Source: Nocardioidaceae bacterium
GTDB lineage: Bacteria > Actinomycetota > Actinomycetes > Propionibacteriales > Nocardioidaceae
DNA: 50,369 nucleotides
Direction of reading: 5' to 3'
NCBI GenBank assembly: GCA_030655315.1
Contig: JAURVT010000056.1
Span: 1-50,369, forward strand
In this document: positions 33,584 through 42,087 of the stretch, piece after piece
How positions within the stretch are numbered: the stretch's first letter is position 1
Layout of the letters: each line of letters opens with the position of its first letter
Program-made: the position numbers and the translations under genes
The notes under the pieces: generated by a model
The model's input: the letters and a program-made list of their open reading frames with translations, nothing else
What the model was told of the DNA's origin: nothing
Database searches by the model: none

Positions 33584-35497
33584 TCAGACCAGCGCGCCGG
33601 AGAACTGCGCGGCGTAGAGACGCTGGTAGGCGCCGCCGGCGGCCAGCAGGTCGTCGTGGGTGCCCTGCTCGACGATGTGGCCGTCCTCCATCACCACGAT
33701 CACGTCGGCGTCGCGGATGGTGGACAGCCGGTGCGCGACGACGAAGCTGGTGCGGCCCCGGCGCAACCGTCCCATCGCCTCCTGGACGAGCGCCTCGGTG
33801 CGGGTGTCGACCGAGCTGGTCGCCTCGTCGAGCACCAGCACGGCGGGGTCGGCCAGGAACGCGCGCGCGATCGTCAGCAGCTGCCGCTGCCCTGCGCTGA
33901 GCACCCCGCCCTCCTCGTCGACGATGGTGTCGTACCCGTCGGGCAGGGTGCGGACGAGGTGGTCGACCGACGCCGCCTCGGCGGCCGCGCACACCTGCTC
34001 GTGGGTCGCCGACTCGGCGCCGTAGGCGATGTTCTCGCCGATGGTGCCGCCGAACAGCCAGGTGTCCTGCAGCACCACGCCGAACGTCGCCCGCAGGGCG
34101 TCGCGGTCCATCGCCTGCACGTCCACGCCGTCCAGGGTGATGCTGCCGGCGTCGACGTCGTAGAACCGGAGCACCAGGTTGGTCAGGGTGGTCTTGCCGG
34201 CGCCCGTGGGCCCGACGATCGCGACGGTCTGGCCCGGCTCGACGACGAGGTCGAGGTGCTCGATCAGCGGCTCGTCGGGGTCGTACGAGAAGGAGACGTC
34301 GCGGAACTCGACGCGCCCACGCACCCGGTCCGGACGCACGGCGTCGACGGGGTCGGGCACCTCCTCCTCGGAGTCCAGGAACGCGAAGACGCGCTCGGCC
34401 GAGGCGACGCCCGACTGGAGCAGGTTCACCATCGACGCCAGCTGGGTGAGCGGCTGGCTGAACTGCCGTGAGTACTGGACGAACGCCTGCACCTCGCCCA
34501 CGGTGATCGCCCCGGACCCGACGCGCAGCGCCCCCACCACGGCCACCACCACGTAGGCGAGGTTGGACACGAACATCATCGTCGGCTGGATGATGCCCGA
34601 GACGAACTGCGCGCGGAACGCCGAGTCGTAGAGGTCGTCGTTGTGGCGGGCGAAGCGCTCGGCCGACTCGGCGCGGCGCCCGAAGACCGTGACGAGGTCG
34701 TGCCCGGTGAAGGTCTCCTCGACGTGGCCGTTCAGCTCGCCGGTGGCCTTCCACTGCTGGACGAAGTGCGGCTGCGACCGCTTCGCGATGACCGCCGTCA
34801 GGATCCCTGCGACCGGCACCGTCACGAGCGCGACCAGCGCCAGCAGCGGGGAGATCAGGACCATCATCACGAGCACGCCGACGACGGTCAGCAGCGACGT
34901 GAGCAGCTGGCTCATCGTCTGCTGGAGCGACTGGGCCACGTTGTCGACGTCGTTGGTGACGCGCGACAGGATGTCGCCGTGCGACCGCTTGTCGAGGTAC
35001 GACAGCGGCAGCCGGGCCAGCTTTCGCTCGCAGTCGGTGCGTAGGCCGGCGACGGTGCGCTGCACGACGAGGGTGGTGGTGCGCCCCTGCAGCCACATCA
35101 GCGCCGACGACGACACGTAGACGACGAGCACCAGGGCCAGCACCGCGCCGAGCGCCCCGAAGTCGATGCCCTGGCCGGGCCGGACCCCGGCCGAGGCGAC
35201 CATCTCGGCCACCCGCGGCTGCCCGCTCTCGCGCAGCCCGGCCACCGCCTCGGCCAGCGACGTGCCGGCCGGCAGACGGCTCGCGAGGTAGCCGTCGAAG
35301 ACGATGTCGGTGGCGTGGCCCAGCAGCCGCGGGCCGACGACGCTGAGGCCGACGCCCACGACGGCCAGGCCCACCACGCCGAGCACCAGGCGCGGCTCGG
35401 AGGTGAGCCGCGACAGCAGCCGTCGCAGCGTCGGGCCGAACTGCTCGGGCCGCGACGGCGGCCCACCCGCCGTGCCGCCGGGTCCCCTCCCGCTCAT
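33584..35497 (-). CDS. ABC exporter half-transporter with canonical ATPase site (subunit 2)
   Basis: The protein has 637 residues. A 25-residue Gly/Pro-rich N terminus precedes a six-helix type I exporter domain (about 40-350), then an ATPase domain with Walker A GPTGAGKT, signature LSAGQRQ, Walker B VLDEATSSVD with the catalytic Glu, and a normal H-loop (VAHRLSTI). An extended periplasmic-side insert (RLPAGTSLAEAVAGLRESGQ) follows helix 1. It overlaps the upstream half-transporter gene by four bases, so the two probably form a heterodimer. Multidrug- or lipid-type substrate; not identifiable. Confidence 0.92.
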   Translation of the reverse strand: MSGRGPGGTAGGPPSRPEQFGPTLRRLLSRLTSEPRLVLGVVGLAVVGVGLSVVGPRLLGHATDIVFDGYLASRLPAGTSLAEAVAGLRESGQPRVAEMVASAGVRPGQGIDFGALGAVLALVLVVYVSSSALMWLQGRTTTLVVQRTVAGLRTDCERKLARLPLSYLDKRSHGDILSRVTNDVDNVAQSLQQTMSQLLTSLLTVVGVLVMMVLISPLLALVALVTVPVAGILTAVIAKRSQPHFVQQWKATGELNGHVEETFTGHDLVTVFGRRAESAERFARHNDDLYDSAFRAQFVSGIIQPTMMFVSNLAYVVVAVVGALRVGSGAITVGEVQAFVQYSRQFSQPLTQLASMVNLLQSGVASAERVFAFLDSEEEVPDPVDAVRPDRVRGRVEFRDVSFSYDPDEPLIEHLDLVVEPGQTVAIVGPTGAGKTTLTNLVLRFYDVDAGSITLDGVDVQAMDRDALRATFGVVLQDTWLFGGTIGENIAYGAESATHEQVCAAAEAASVDHLVRTLPDGYDTIVDEEGGVLSAGQRQLLTIARAFLADPAVLVLDEATSSVDTRTEALVQEAMGRLRRGRTSFVVAHRLSTIRDADVIVVMEDGHIVEQGTHDDLLAAGGAYQRLYAAQFSGALV

Positions 35498-37227
35498 GCC
35501 GCCTCCTGCTCGCTGATCTGCGACAGCACGATCTCCCGGTAGGTCCCGCACCCCTGCATCAGCTCCGCGTGCGTGCCCGTGCCGACCACGCGGCCCTGGT
35601 CGAGCACGACGATGCGGTCGGCGTCGCGGATGGTGCTGACGCGCTGCGCCACGACGACCACGGCGGCGTCGCGCGTCACGCCCCGCAGGGCCGCGCGCAC
35701 CGCGGCGTCGGTGGAGAAGTCGAGGGCCGAGAAGGCGTCGTCGAACAGGTAGACCAGCGGCCGTCGCACCACCGCACGGGCGATCGCCAGCCGCTGGCGC
35801 TGACCGCCGGAGAAGTTCGTCCCTCCCTGCGACACCGCCGTGTCGAGGCCGTCGGCCGAGGCCTCGACGAAGTCGCGGGCGCTGGCGACGTCGAGGGCCG
35901 CCCAGAGCTCGTCGTCGGTGGCGCCCGGCCGTCCGAGCCGCAGGTTGGACGCGATCGTCCCGGCGAACAGGAACGCCTGCTGGGGCACGAGCCCCACGGC
36001 GGAGCGGACCCCCTCGAGGGTCAGCCCGCGCACGTCGGCGCCGTCGAGCTCGACCACGCCGTCGGTGACGTCGAGCAGCCGGGGCACCAGCCGCAGGAGG
36101 GTCGTCTTGCCCGACCCGGTGGAGCCGATCACGGCCGTGGTCTGGCCGGGCCGCGCGACGAGGTCGACCGACTGCAGCACCGGGTGCTCGGCGCCGGGGT
36201 AGCTGAAGGTGGCGCCGCGGACGTCGAGCGCGCCGCGCCGCACGGGGGCGTCGGACGCGTCCGGGAGCTCGGCCAGCGTGGGCTCGGTGTCGAGCACCTC
36301 GGTGATGCGCTCGGCGGCCACCTCCGCGCGGGGCAGCAGCATGAAGAAGAAGGTCGCCAGCATCACCGAGAGCAGGATCTGGACCAGGTAGGCGAGGTAG
36401 GCCGTCAGCGTCCCGACCTCGAGCGACCCGTCGGCGACGCGCTGCCCGCCGAACCACAGCACCGCCACGCTCGACACGTTGACCACGAGCATCACGGCCG
36501 GGAACAGGAGCGCCATCAGGCGGCCGACGGCGATCGCGACGTCGCGGTAGGCGTTGTTGGCGTCCTCGAACCGCGCGCGCTCGTGCTCGTCCTTCACGAA
36601 GGCCCGGATGACGCGGACGCCCTTGATCTGCTCGCGCATCACCCGGTTGATGTCGTCGATGCGGCCCTGCATCAGCCGGAACTGCGGCCGCATCCGCGAC
36701 ACCACGAAGAACACGACCCCGACGAGCACGGGCAGCGCGACGACGAGCACCCACGACAGCCCGAGATCCTGCCGGACGGCCATCACGATCCCGCCCACGC
36801 ACATCACCGGCGCCGCGAGCAGCATCGTGAAGGTGAGGAAGGCGAGCAGCTGCACCTGCTGCACGTCGTTGGTGCACCGGGTGATGAGCGTCGGGGCGCC
36901 GAACGCGTTGACCTCGCGGCTGCCGAAGCCACCCACGGCGTCGAAGACCGACGTCCGCAGGTCGCGACCGAGCGCCATCGCCGTCCGGGCGCCGACGTAG
37001 ACCGCGACGATCGCGCACACCACCTGGAGCAGCGTGACGGCGAGCATGACGCCCCCGGTGCGCACGATGTAGCCCGTGTCGCCCTGGACGATGCCGGTGT
37101 CGATGATGTCGGCGTTCAGGCCGGGCAGGTAGAGGTTCGCGAGGGTCTGGACCAGCTGCAGCACGACGACCAGCGCGATCGACCACCGGTAGGGGCCCGC
37201 GTGGCGACGGACGAGGGCGAGGAGCAC
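35494..37227 (-). CDS. ABC exporter half-transporter with degenerate ATPase site (subunit 1)
   Basis: The protein has 577 residues: a six-helix exporter domain (1 to about 315) and an ATPase domain with Walker A GSTGSGKT (368-375) and signature FSGGQ (472-476). The Walker B end reads LFDDAFSALD, so the catalytic Glu is Asp497. The switch position reads VVAQRVSTI, so the H-loop His is Gln528. These two changes are typical of the degenerate half of heterodimeric exporters such as TM287/288. The partner gene overlaps by four bases. The start codon lies next to a 148-bp divergent region with a 24-bp palindrome. Confidence 0.92.
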   Translation of the reverse strand: MLLALVRRHAGPYRWSIALVVVLQLVQTLANLYLPGLNADIIDTGIVQGDTGYIVRTGGVMLAVTLLQVVCAIVAVYVGARTAMALGRDLRTSVFDAVGGFGSREVNAFGAPTLITRCTNDVQQVQLLAFLTFTMLLAAPVMCVGGIVMAVRQDLGLSWVLVVALPVLVGVVFFVVSRMRPQFRLMQGRIDDINRVMREQIKGVRVIRAFVKDEHERARFEDANNAYRDVAIAVGRLMALLFPAVMLVVNVSSVAVLWFGGQRVADGSLEVGTLTAYLAYLVQILLSVMLATFFFMLLPRAEVAAERITEVLDTEPTLAELPDASDAPVRRGALDVRGATFSYPGAEHPVLQSVDLVARPGQTTAVIGSTGSGKTTLLRLVPRLLDVTDGVVELDGADVRGLTLEGVRSAVGLVPQQAFLFAGTIASNLRLGRPGATDDELWAALDVASARDFVEASADGLDTAVSQGGTNFSGGQRQRLAIARAVVRRPLVYLFDDAFSALDFSTDAAVRAALRGVTRDAAVVVVAQRVSTIRDADRIVVLDQGRVVGTGTHAELMQGCGTYREIVLSQISEQEAA

Positions 37228-37286
37228 CTCGTCACGGTACCCGGGACGGTTGCACCGGGCACCTGACTTCCGTCACGGTCGGCGCC

Positions 37287-37310
37287 GGTGCTCAGCCGCG
37301 GCTGAGCACC
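37287..37310. promoter_or_regulatory. Perfect 24-bp palindrome in a divergent promoter region
   Basis: The half-site GGTGCTCAGCCG is followed directly by its exact reverse complement. It lies 60 bp from the ABC exporter start and 66 bp from the YiaA-like start, which fits an operator controlling one or both. No regulator gene is adjacent. Confidence 0.55.
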
Positions 37311-37375
37311 GCGGCCGGTCGGACCGAGTACGTCGACGGGTCCGCCGGCACCGGCCGCCGGCCGATGCTCGTCCC

Positions 37376-37666
37376 ATGAACCTCACCCCTGGCAACAGCA
37401 AGAACACCGCCGCCTTCTACGCCCAGGCGGCCCTGTCGTTCGGCGTCGCGCTCGTCGCCGTCGTGCTCGGCGTCTGCTACCTCGACGTCGACCCGTGGAC
37501 CCGGGCGTTCCTCGGCCTGGGCGCGCTCTACCTCGTCACGTCCAGCTTCACCCTCGCCAAGGTCGTCCGCGACAACGACGAGCGCTCGGCCATGGTCAGC
37601 CGCGTCGACCAGGCCCGCGTCGACAAGCTGCTGGCCGAGCACGACCCGTTCGGCGAGCGCGTCTGA
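37376..37666 (+). CDS. YiaA/YiaB-type inner membrane protein
   Basis: The protein has 96 residues with two transmembrane helices (about 12-36 and 42-60) separated by a short loop (YLDVDPWTRA), then LAKVVRDNDERSAMVSRVDQARVDKLLAEHDPF as a cytoplasmic tail. The two-helix pattern with a DxDxW turn and the KxxRDxxE motif matches the YiaAB family. Role unknown. ATG start at 37376; the open frame upstream overlaps the divergent regulatory region and is not coding. Confidence 0.82.
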   Translation: MNLTPGNSKNTAAFYAQAALSFGVALVAVVLGVCYLDVDPWTRAFLGLGALYLVTSSFTLAKVVRDNDERSAMVSRVDQARVDKLLAEHDPFGERV

Positions 37667-37713
37667 CCTGTCGGTGCGTCGTGATGTCGGGACGTCACCA
37701 CGCACCGACAGGT
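37666..37713. terminator. Bidirectional terminator between the YiaA-like gene and gntP
   Basis: A 23-bp inverted repeat (37666-37688 with 37691-37713) with two mismatches; the outer part ACCTGTCGGTGCGT pairs perfectly. It sits exactly between two convergent genes. Its TGTCGGTGC core recurs in the hairpin at 43697-43746. Confidence 0.8.
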
Positions 37714-37726
37714 CCAGCGGGTCCGG

Positions 37727-39109
37727 TCAGACGAAGACGCTCAGCAGCATGACGACGCCGAGGCCGCTGACTGAGATCACCGTCTCCATCGCCGACCAGC
37801 TCTTGATCGTCTGCCCGACAGTGAGGCCGAAGTACTCCTTGACGAGCCAGAAGCCGGCGTCGTTGACGTGGGAGAAGAACACCGAGCCGGCGCCGATGGC
37901 CAGCACGAGCAGGCTGACCTCGCCGGTGCCCATGCCGGTGGTGAGCGGCGCCATGATCGTCGCGGCGGTGATCGTCGCGACGGTGGCCGAGCCGGTGGCC
38001 AGGCGGATGACGACGGCGACCAGCCAGGCGAGCAGCAGCACCGAGATGCCGCTGTCCTGGATCGCGTCGCCGATCAGGTCGGCGATGCCCGTGCCGACCA
38101 GGGTCTGCTTGAACCCACCACCGGCGGCGACGATCAGCAGGATGCCCGCGATGGGCGGCAGCGAGGACGAGATGGTGTCGCCGAGCTCCTTGTTGCTCAT
38201 GCCGCCCCCGCGGCCGAGCGTGAACATCGCGACGAGCGTGGCCAGCAGCAGCGCCACGAGCGGCGTCCCGATGAAGTCGAGCGCCTGGCGCACGACGTTG
38301 CCCTCGGCGGCGAAGATGTCGGCGACAGCCTTGCCCATCATCAGCACGACGGGCAGCAGCACGGTGGCCACGGTGATGCCGAAGGCCGGACGACGGTCGC
38401 GCGTCTCGCGGTCGGACTCGAAGAGCTCGGGCGCGGGGACGTCGACCCACGTCGCCGGGAACCGCGCGAACAGCGGCCCGGAGACGACGATGACGGGGAT
38501 CGCGACCAGGATCCCGAGCCCGAGGGTGATGCCGAGGTCGGCATCGACCGTCGCGATGGCCGCGAGCGGCCCGGGGTGGGGCGGGACGAAGCCGTGCATC
38601 GCCGACAGGCCGGCGAGCGCGGGGATGCCGATGCTCAGCAACGACAGGCCGGAGCGGCGCGACACCAGGAAGATCACCGGCATCAGGAGGACGAGGCCGA
38701 TCTCGAAGAACATCGGCAGCCCGATCAGCGCGCCGATGCCCGCCATCGCCCACGGCAGCGTCCGCTGGCTGGAGCGGCCCACGATCGTGTCGACGATCTG
38801 GTCGGCACCGCCGGAGTCCGCGAGCAATTTGCCGAACATCGCGCCGAGCGCGATGAGCATGCCGACGCCCGCGACCGTGTCGCCGACGCCCTTGCTGAAC
38901 TGCTCGATCGTCTGCGCCGGCGCCTGGGTGGCCACCGCGCCGGTGACGAGCGAGCCGATCGTGAGGCTGAGGAACGGGTGCAGCTTGGCCACGGTGATGA
39001 GCACGACGATGACCGCCATGCCGACCAGGGCCGCGAGGATCAGCTGACCGGTGCTGCCGGTGGGCGTGATCGTGTCGTCCGCCGCGCGGAACAGGGTGAG
39101 GAGGTCCAT
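37727..39109 (-). CDS. gntP: Gluconate:proton symporter, GntP family
   Basis: The protein has 460 residues and about 12-14 hydrophobic helices. Family features include FVPPHPGPLAAIATVDADLGI, an early GVGDTVAGVGMLIALGAMFGKLL block and, late, FFSHVNDAGFWLVKEYFGL. It imports gluconate or a related sugar acid. It starts 2 bp after the gntK stop, so the two are co-transcribed. A GntR-type repressor is divergently encoded beyond gntK. Confidence 0.94.
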   Translation of the reverse strand: MDLLTLFRAADDTITPTGSTGQLILAALVGMAVIVVLITVAKLHPFLSLTIGSLVTGAVATQAPAQTIEQFSKGVGDTVAGVGMLIALGAMFGKLLADSGGADQIVDTIVGRSSQRTLPWAMAGIGALIGLPMFFEIGLVLLMPVIFLVSRRSGLSLLSIGIPALAGLSAMHGFVPPHPGPLAAIATVDADLGITLGLGILVAIPVIVVSGPLFARFPATWVDVPAPELFESDRETRDRRPAFGITVATVLLPVVLMMGKAVADIFAAEGNVVRQALDFIGTPLVALLLATLVAMFTLGRGGGMSNKELGDTISSSLPPIAGILLIVAAGGGFKQTLVGTGIADLIGDAIQDSGISVLLLAWLVAVVIRLATGSATVATITAATIMAPLTTGMGTGEVSLLVLAIGAGSVFFSHVNDAGFWLVKEYFGLTVGQTIKSWSAMETVISVSGLGVVMLLSVFV

Positions 39110-39111
39110 GC

Positions 39112-39654
39112 TCAGGAGCCCGTCGTGTCGGTGTCGGTGTCGGCGTGCTGCTCGAGGTGGGCGACGAACGCGTCGACGATCTGCGCGGGGCTGTCGGCGA
39201 CGTCGACCCGCAGGCCGGGCTCGTCGTCGCCCAGGAGCTCGAGGGTGTCCTTCTGGGACTCGAGGAGCGAGACGGGCATGAAGTGTCCCGAGCGGTGGGC
39301 GACCCGGTCACGGATCAGCTCGATGTCGCCGTCGAGGTGCAGGAAGCGGGCGCGGGGCGCGGCGTCGGTGAGCACGTCGCGGTAGGCGCGGCGCAGGGCA
39401 GAGCAGCTGACGACTCCCCCGCTGGCGTCGCGCTCGGCGAGCCAGGCGCCGATGGCCTCGAGCCAGGGCCAGCGGTCCTCGTCGGTGAGCGGGGTGCCGG
39501 CGGACATCTTGTCGATGTTGGCCTGCGGGTGGAAGGCGTCGGCGTCGGAGTACTCCAGCCCGAGACGCTCGGCCACCAGCTCGCCGACGGTCGTCTTGCC
39601 GGTGCCGGAGATGCCCATGACGACGACGAGCGGGGCGGGTGTGATCCGGGTCAT
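39112..39654 (-). CDS. gntK: Gluconokinase
   Basis: ATP-dependent phosphorylation of gluconate to 6-phosphogluconate, feeding the pentose phosphate pathway. From the ATG at 39654 it has 180 residues, with the P-loop MGISGTGKTT, DADAFHPQANIDKMSAGTPLTDEDRWPWL and CSALRRAYRD motifs of GntK. An ATG three codons earlier (39663) lies inside the operator and has no ribosome binding site, whereas AGGA is 8 bases before the chosen start. The C terminus repeats Asp-Thr. Confidence 0.94.
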   Translation of the reverse strand: MTRITPAPLVVVMGISGTGKTTVGELVAERLGLEYSDADAFHPQANIDKMSAGTPLTDEDRWPWLEAIGAWLAERDASGGVVSCSALRRAYRDVLTDAAPRARFLHLDGDIELIRDRVAHRSGHFMPVSLLESQKDTLELLGDDEPGLRVDVADSPAQIVDAFVAHLEQHADTDTDTTGS

Positions 39655-39663
39655 GGCCGCCAT

Positions 39664-39681
39664 CCTGATTCATTCATCAGG
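39664..39681. promoter_or_regulatory. Candidate operator for the gluconate repressor
   Basis: CCTGAT-TCATTC-ATCAGG, a perfect 6+6 dyad just before the gntK ribosome binding site in the gntK/gntR divergent region. A partial second site, TGATCAGG, lies at 39705-39712. Confidence 0.55.
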
Positions 39682-39749
39682 TTTTTACAACCACGTCGTG
39701 CAAGTGATCAGGTCTGTACACGATGTGACGTGGATGTCATCATGCGCAG

Positions 39750-40451
39750 GTGCCAGCCCCCCGCCGCGTCCCCCGCCACGAGCAGGTGCTGGACGCCGTG
39801 GGGCGCGCGATCAGCGCCGGAGAGGTCGCCCAGGGCGAGGTGCTCTCGGTGGACGCGCTGGCCGCCGACCACGCCGTGTCGCGGTCGGTGGTGCGCGAGG
39901 TGGTGCGCGTCCTCGAGTCCATGGGCCTGGTGACCGCGCGCCGACGCGTCGGCATCACCGTCCGTCCCCGGACGGAGTGGGACCCCTTCGACCCGCGGTT
40001 GATCGCCTGGCGCCTGGACTCCCCCGCCCGCGGCGAGCAGCTCGCCGTCCTCGGTGAGCTGCGCTGCGGCATCGAGCCGCTGGCGGCGCGCCTGGCCGCC
40101 GCGCGGATCGACGCCGCGCAGAGCGACCGGCTCCGCTCGGCCATGCTGACGATGACCTCGACCGCCCGCGCGGGTGACCTCGAGGCGTTCCTGGTGGCCG
40201 ACGTCGAGTTCCACGCCGTCGTCCTGGAGGCATCAGGCAACGAGATGCTCGCCGCGCTGTCCGGCCCGGTGACGTCGGTGCTGCGCGGCCGCACGCGGCA
40301 CGGCCTGATGCCGCCGCACCCCGAGCCCGAGGCCGTCCGCCTGCACCAGGAGGTCGCGCAGCACGTCATCTCCGGCGACGCGGACGCGGCGGAGGCGGCG
40401 ATGGCCGCCATCGTCGTCGAGGCCACCACCGCGATGGCGTCCGGTACCTGA
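39750..40451 (+). CDS. GntR family regulator, FadR/FCD subfamily
   Basis: The protein has 233 residues. The N-terminal winged helix (about 8-75) includes VDALAADHAVSRSVVREV and a wing (RRRVGITVRPRTEWDPFDP). The C-terminal helical FCD ligand domain (about 95-225) has the metal-binding pattern D...FH (VADVEFHAVV) and later HQEVAQHVISGD. It is likely a repressor of the divergent gntK-gntP pair that releases DNA on gluconate or a phosphate ester. GTG start at 39750; no clear ribosome binding site. Its stop abuts the araC stop with no gap. Confidence 0.9.
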   Translation: MPAPRRVPRHEQVLDAVGRAISAGEVAQGEVLSVDALAADHAVSRSVVREVVRVLESMGLVTARRRVGITVRPRTEWDPFDPRLIAWRLDSPARGEQLAVLGELRCGIEPLAARLAAARIDAAQSDRLRSAMLTMTSTARAGDLEAFLVADVEFHAVVLEASGNEMLAALSGPVTSVLRGRTRHGLMPPHPEPEAVRLHQEVAQHVISGDADAAEAAMAAIVVEATTAMASGT

Positions 40452-41405
40452 TCAGGCCGTCACGTCACGGCGGAAGGCCGTCGGGCTGCGCCCGTGCCGA
40501 CGCGAGAAGGCCGCGCTGAGCGAGAACCCGCTCGCGAGCCCCACCCGTGACGCGACCGCGTCGAGCGTCAGGTCGGTGGACGAGAGGAGGTCGGCCGCGA
40601 GGTCGAGGCGCCACCGGGACAGGTAGCCCATCGGCGGCTCCCCCACGGTCGCCAGGAACCGCCGCGCGAGCGTCGCGCGCGACACCCCCGACTCGTCGGC
40701 GAGGCCCGCGAGCGTCCACGGCCGGTGCGGCTCGTGGTGGATCCGCCGCAGGGCGGCCCCCACCACCGGATCGTCGTGGCCGGCGAACCACGCGGGCGCG
40801 GCGTCGGCCGACCCGAGCCAGGAGCGCAGCACCTCGACGGTCAGCAGGTCGACCAGCCGGTCGAGGACGACGTCCTGCGCGACCTCGTCGCGGGACAGCT
40901 CGCCCGCGAGCAGCCCGACGACGGCGGCGGTGCCGGGCGTCGCCCCCGACTCGCGGACCACCAGCGCGTCGGGGAGGCCGGACAGCAGGCGGCTGCCGAC
41001 CTGGCCGCCGCGCTCGTAGGTGCCGGTGACGACGACCGTGTCGGCGGTGGCGCCGCCCGGGACGTTGCCCCAGGTGCGCACGCCGAGGTCGCGGAAGTCC
41101 GAGAGCGGGCTGCCGTCGGGACGGGTGCAGACCTGGCCGGGGCCGATCCTGGCCTGCGGCGCGGTGCCGACCCCGTCGCCCAGCGTGTAGCCGCGCTCAC
41201 CGCGCAGCACCGCGGCGTCCCCCGGCCGCAGCGCGAAGGGCTCGTGGCCGTCGACGGCCACCGACGCCTCGCCCCGGGTGACGGCGACGACGGTGAGCGG
41301 AGCACCGTCCTCGATCCGGATCGCCCACGGCGCGACGACCTCGGAGCGGATCACGAAGGCACCCGCGGCCCGCTGCGCGGCGAGCAGGGCCGACACGACG
41401 TCCAT
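40452..41405 (-). CDS. AraC family regulator with Cupin_6 sensor domain
   Basis: The protein has 317 residues. The N-terminal cupin-type domain (1 to about 190) has SALLAAQRAAGAFVIRSEVVAPWAIRI and FALRPGDAAVLRG, the usual Cupin_6 pattern. The C-terminal double helix-turn-helix (about 215-315) contains WTLAGLADESGVSRATLARRFL and LDAVASRVGLASGFSLSAAFSRRHGRSPTAFR. The ATG is six bases after TAGCGT, so the mRNA is probably leaderless. It is divergent from a DUF1772 gene, the likely target, with a spaced direct repeat between them. Confidence 0.92.
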   Translation of the reverse strand: MDVVSALLAAQRAAGAFVIRSEVVAPWAIRIEDGAPLTVVAVTRGEASVAVDGHEPFALRPGDAAVLRGERGYTLGDGVGTAPQARIGPGQVCTRPDGSPLSDFRDLGVRTWGNVPGGATADTVVVTGTYERGGQVGSRLLSGLPDALVVRESGATPGTAAVVGLLAGELSRDEVAQDVVLDRLVDLLTVEVLRSWLGSADAAPAWFAGHDDPVVGAALRRIHHEPHRPWTLAGLADESGVSRATLARRFLATVGEPPMGYLSRWRLDLAADLLSSTDLTLDAVASRVGLASGFSLSAAFSRRHGRSPTAFRRDVTA

Positions 41406-41411
41406 GCCGCG

Positions 41412-41417
41412 ACGCTA
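41412..41417 (-). promoter_or_regulatory. -10 box of a leaderless promoter for the araC-type gene
   Basis: TAGCGT on the minus strand, six bases before the ATG at 41405. At 17-bp spacing the -35 would fall at 41435-41440, inside the left GACATGT repeat, which suggests autoregulation. Confidence 0.5.
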
Positions 41418-41435
41418 CCGCGGACGAGACGCCGA

Positions 41436-41463
41436 GACATGTGGACGGCGACCTGGGACATGT
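41436..41463 (+). promoter_or_regulatory. Candidate AraC-type operator: GACATGT direct repeat, 21-bp period
   Basis: GACATGT occurs at 41436-41442 and again at 41457-41463, exactly 21 bp (two helical turns) apart, between the araC-type gene and the DUF1772 gene. AraC-family proteins typically bind such direct repeats. The site lies 33 bp before the DUF1772 start. Confidence 0.6.
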
Positions 41464-41495
41464 CACGTCTCGCTCTGTTGCGGTGGGATCGAGCC

Positions 41496-41966
41496 ATGAC
41501 GGACGTGTGGAGGATCCTCGCCGCGGTGACGGCGGCCGGCGCCGCGGCGAGCGGTGGGGCGTTCTGGACCTACTCGACGTTCACCACGACCGCGCTCGGC
41601 CGGCTGCCCGCCGCCCGGGGCATGGCCGCGATGCAGCAGGTGAACCTCGCGGCACCGCGCTCCGTGGGCTTCATGGCGTTGCTCCTCGTGCCCGCGGTGC
41701 TCGCCGTCGGTGCCGCGGTCCACGCCCTGGTGGCCCGTCCCCCGGGCGGATGGCTCGTCGTGGCCGCGGCCGTGGCCTACCTCGTGGGCGTGGTGGGCAC
41801 GACGGTCGTCTTCCACGTGCCGCGCAACGACGCCCTCGCCGCGATGGACCCGCTCACGCAGGCGGACGCGTTCGGCTCCTGGCTCGATGCCTGGGTGGCC
41901 GGAAACCACGTCCGCACCGCGTCCGGCCTCCTCAGCGGCCTGCTCCTCGCGCTCTCCCTGCGCTGA
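41496..41966 (+). CDS. DUF1772 (anthrone oxygenase-like) membrane protein
   Basis: The protein has 156 residues and four hydrophobic helices. Family features are the N-terminal GGAFWTYSTFTTTALGRLP, MAAMQQVNLAAPRSVGFMAL and the FHVPRNDALAAMDP motif. The family includes fungal anthrone oxygenases, but the bacterial members are mostly uncharacterised. The pairing with a divergent AraC/Cupin_6 regulator suggests it responds to a small molecule. The start is the ATG at 41496 with GGTGGGA upstream; the long upstream frame on the same strand is a shadow of araC. Confidence 0.87.
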   Translation: MTDVWRILAAVTAAGAAASGGAFWTYSTFTTTALGRLPAARGMAAMQQVNLAAPRSVGFMALLLVPAVLAVGAAVHALVARPPGGWLVVAAAVAYLVGVVGTTVVFHVPRNDALAAMDPLTQADAFGSWLDAWVAGNHVRTASGLLSGLLLALSLR

Positions 41967-42087
41967 CGACGGACGCCGGTCCTGAGCGGCTCGTGGCGCT
42001 CGGGTGGCCAGGCGCGATGGCAATGCCGAACCGACCTTGTTCGCCGCAGCCGGCAGCAACGCCGCCGGCCGAGATGCCAGGGGTCGC

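Noticed and set aside
40448-40457. Perfect palindrome CCTGATCAGG resembling the gnt operator half-sites
   Set aside because: It is explained by two abutting stop codons of convergent genes (TGA of gntR at 40449-40451 and TCA, the complement of the araC stop, at 40452-40454).
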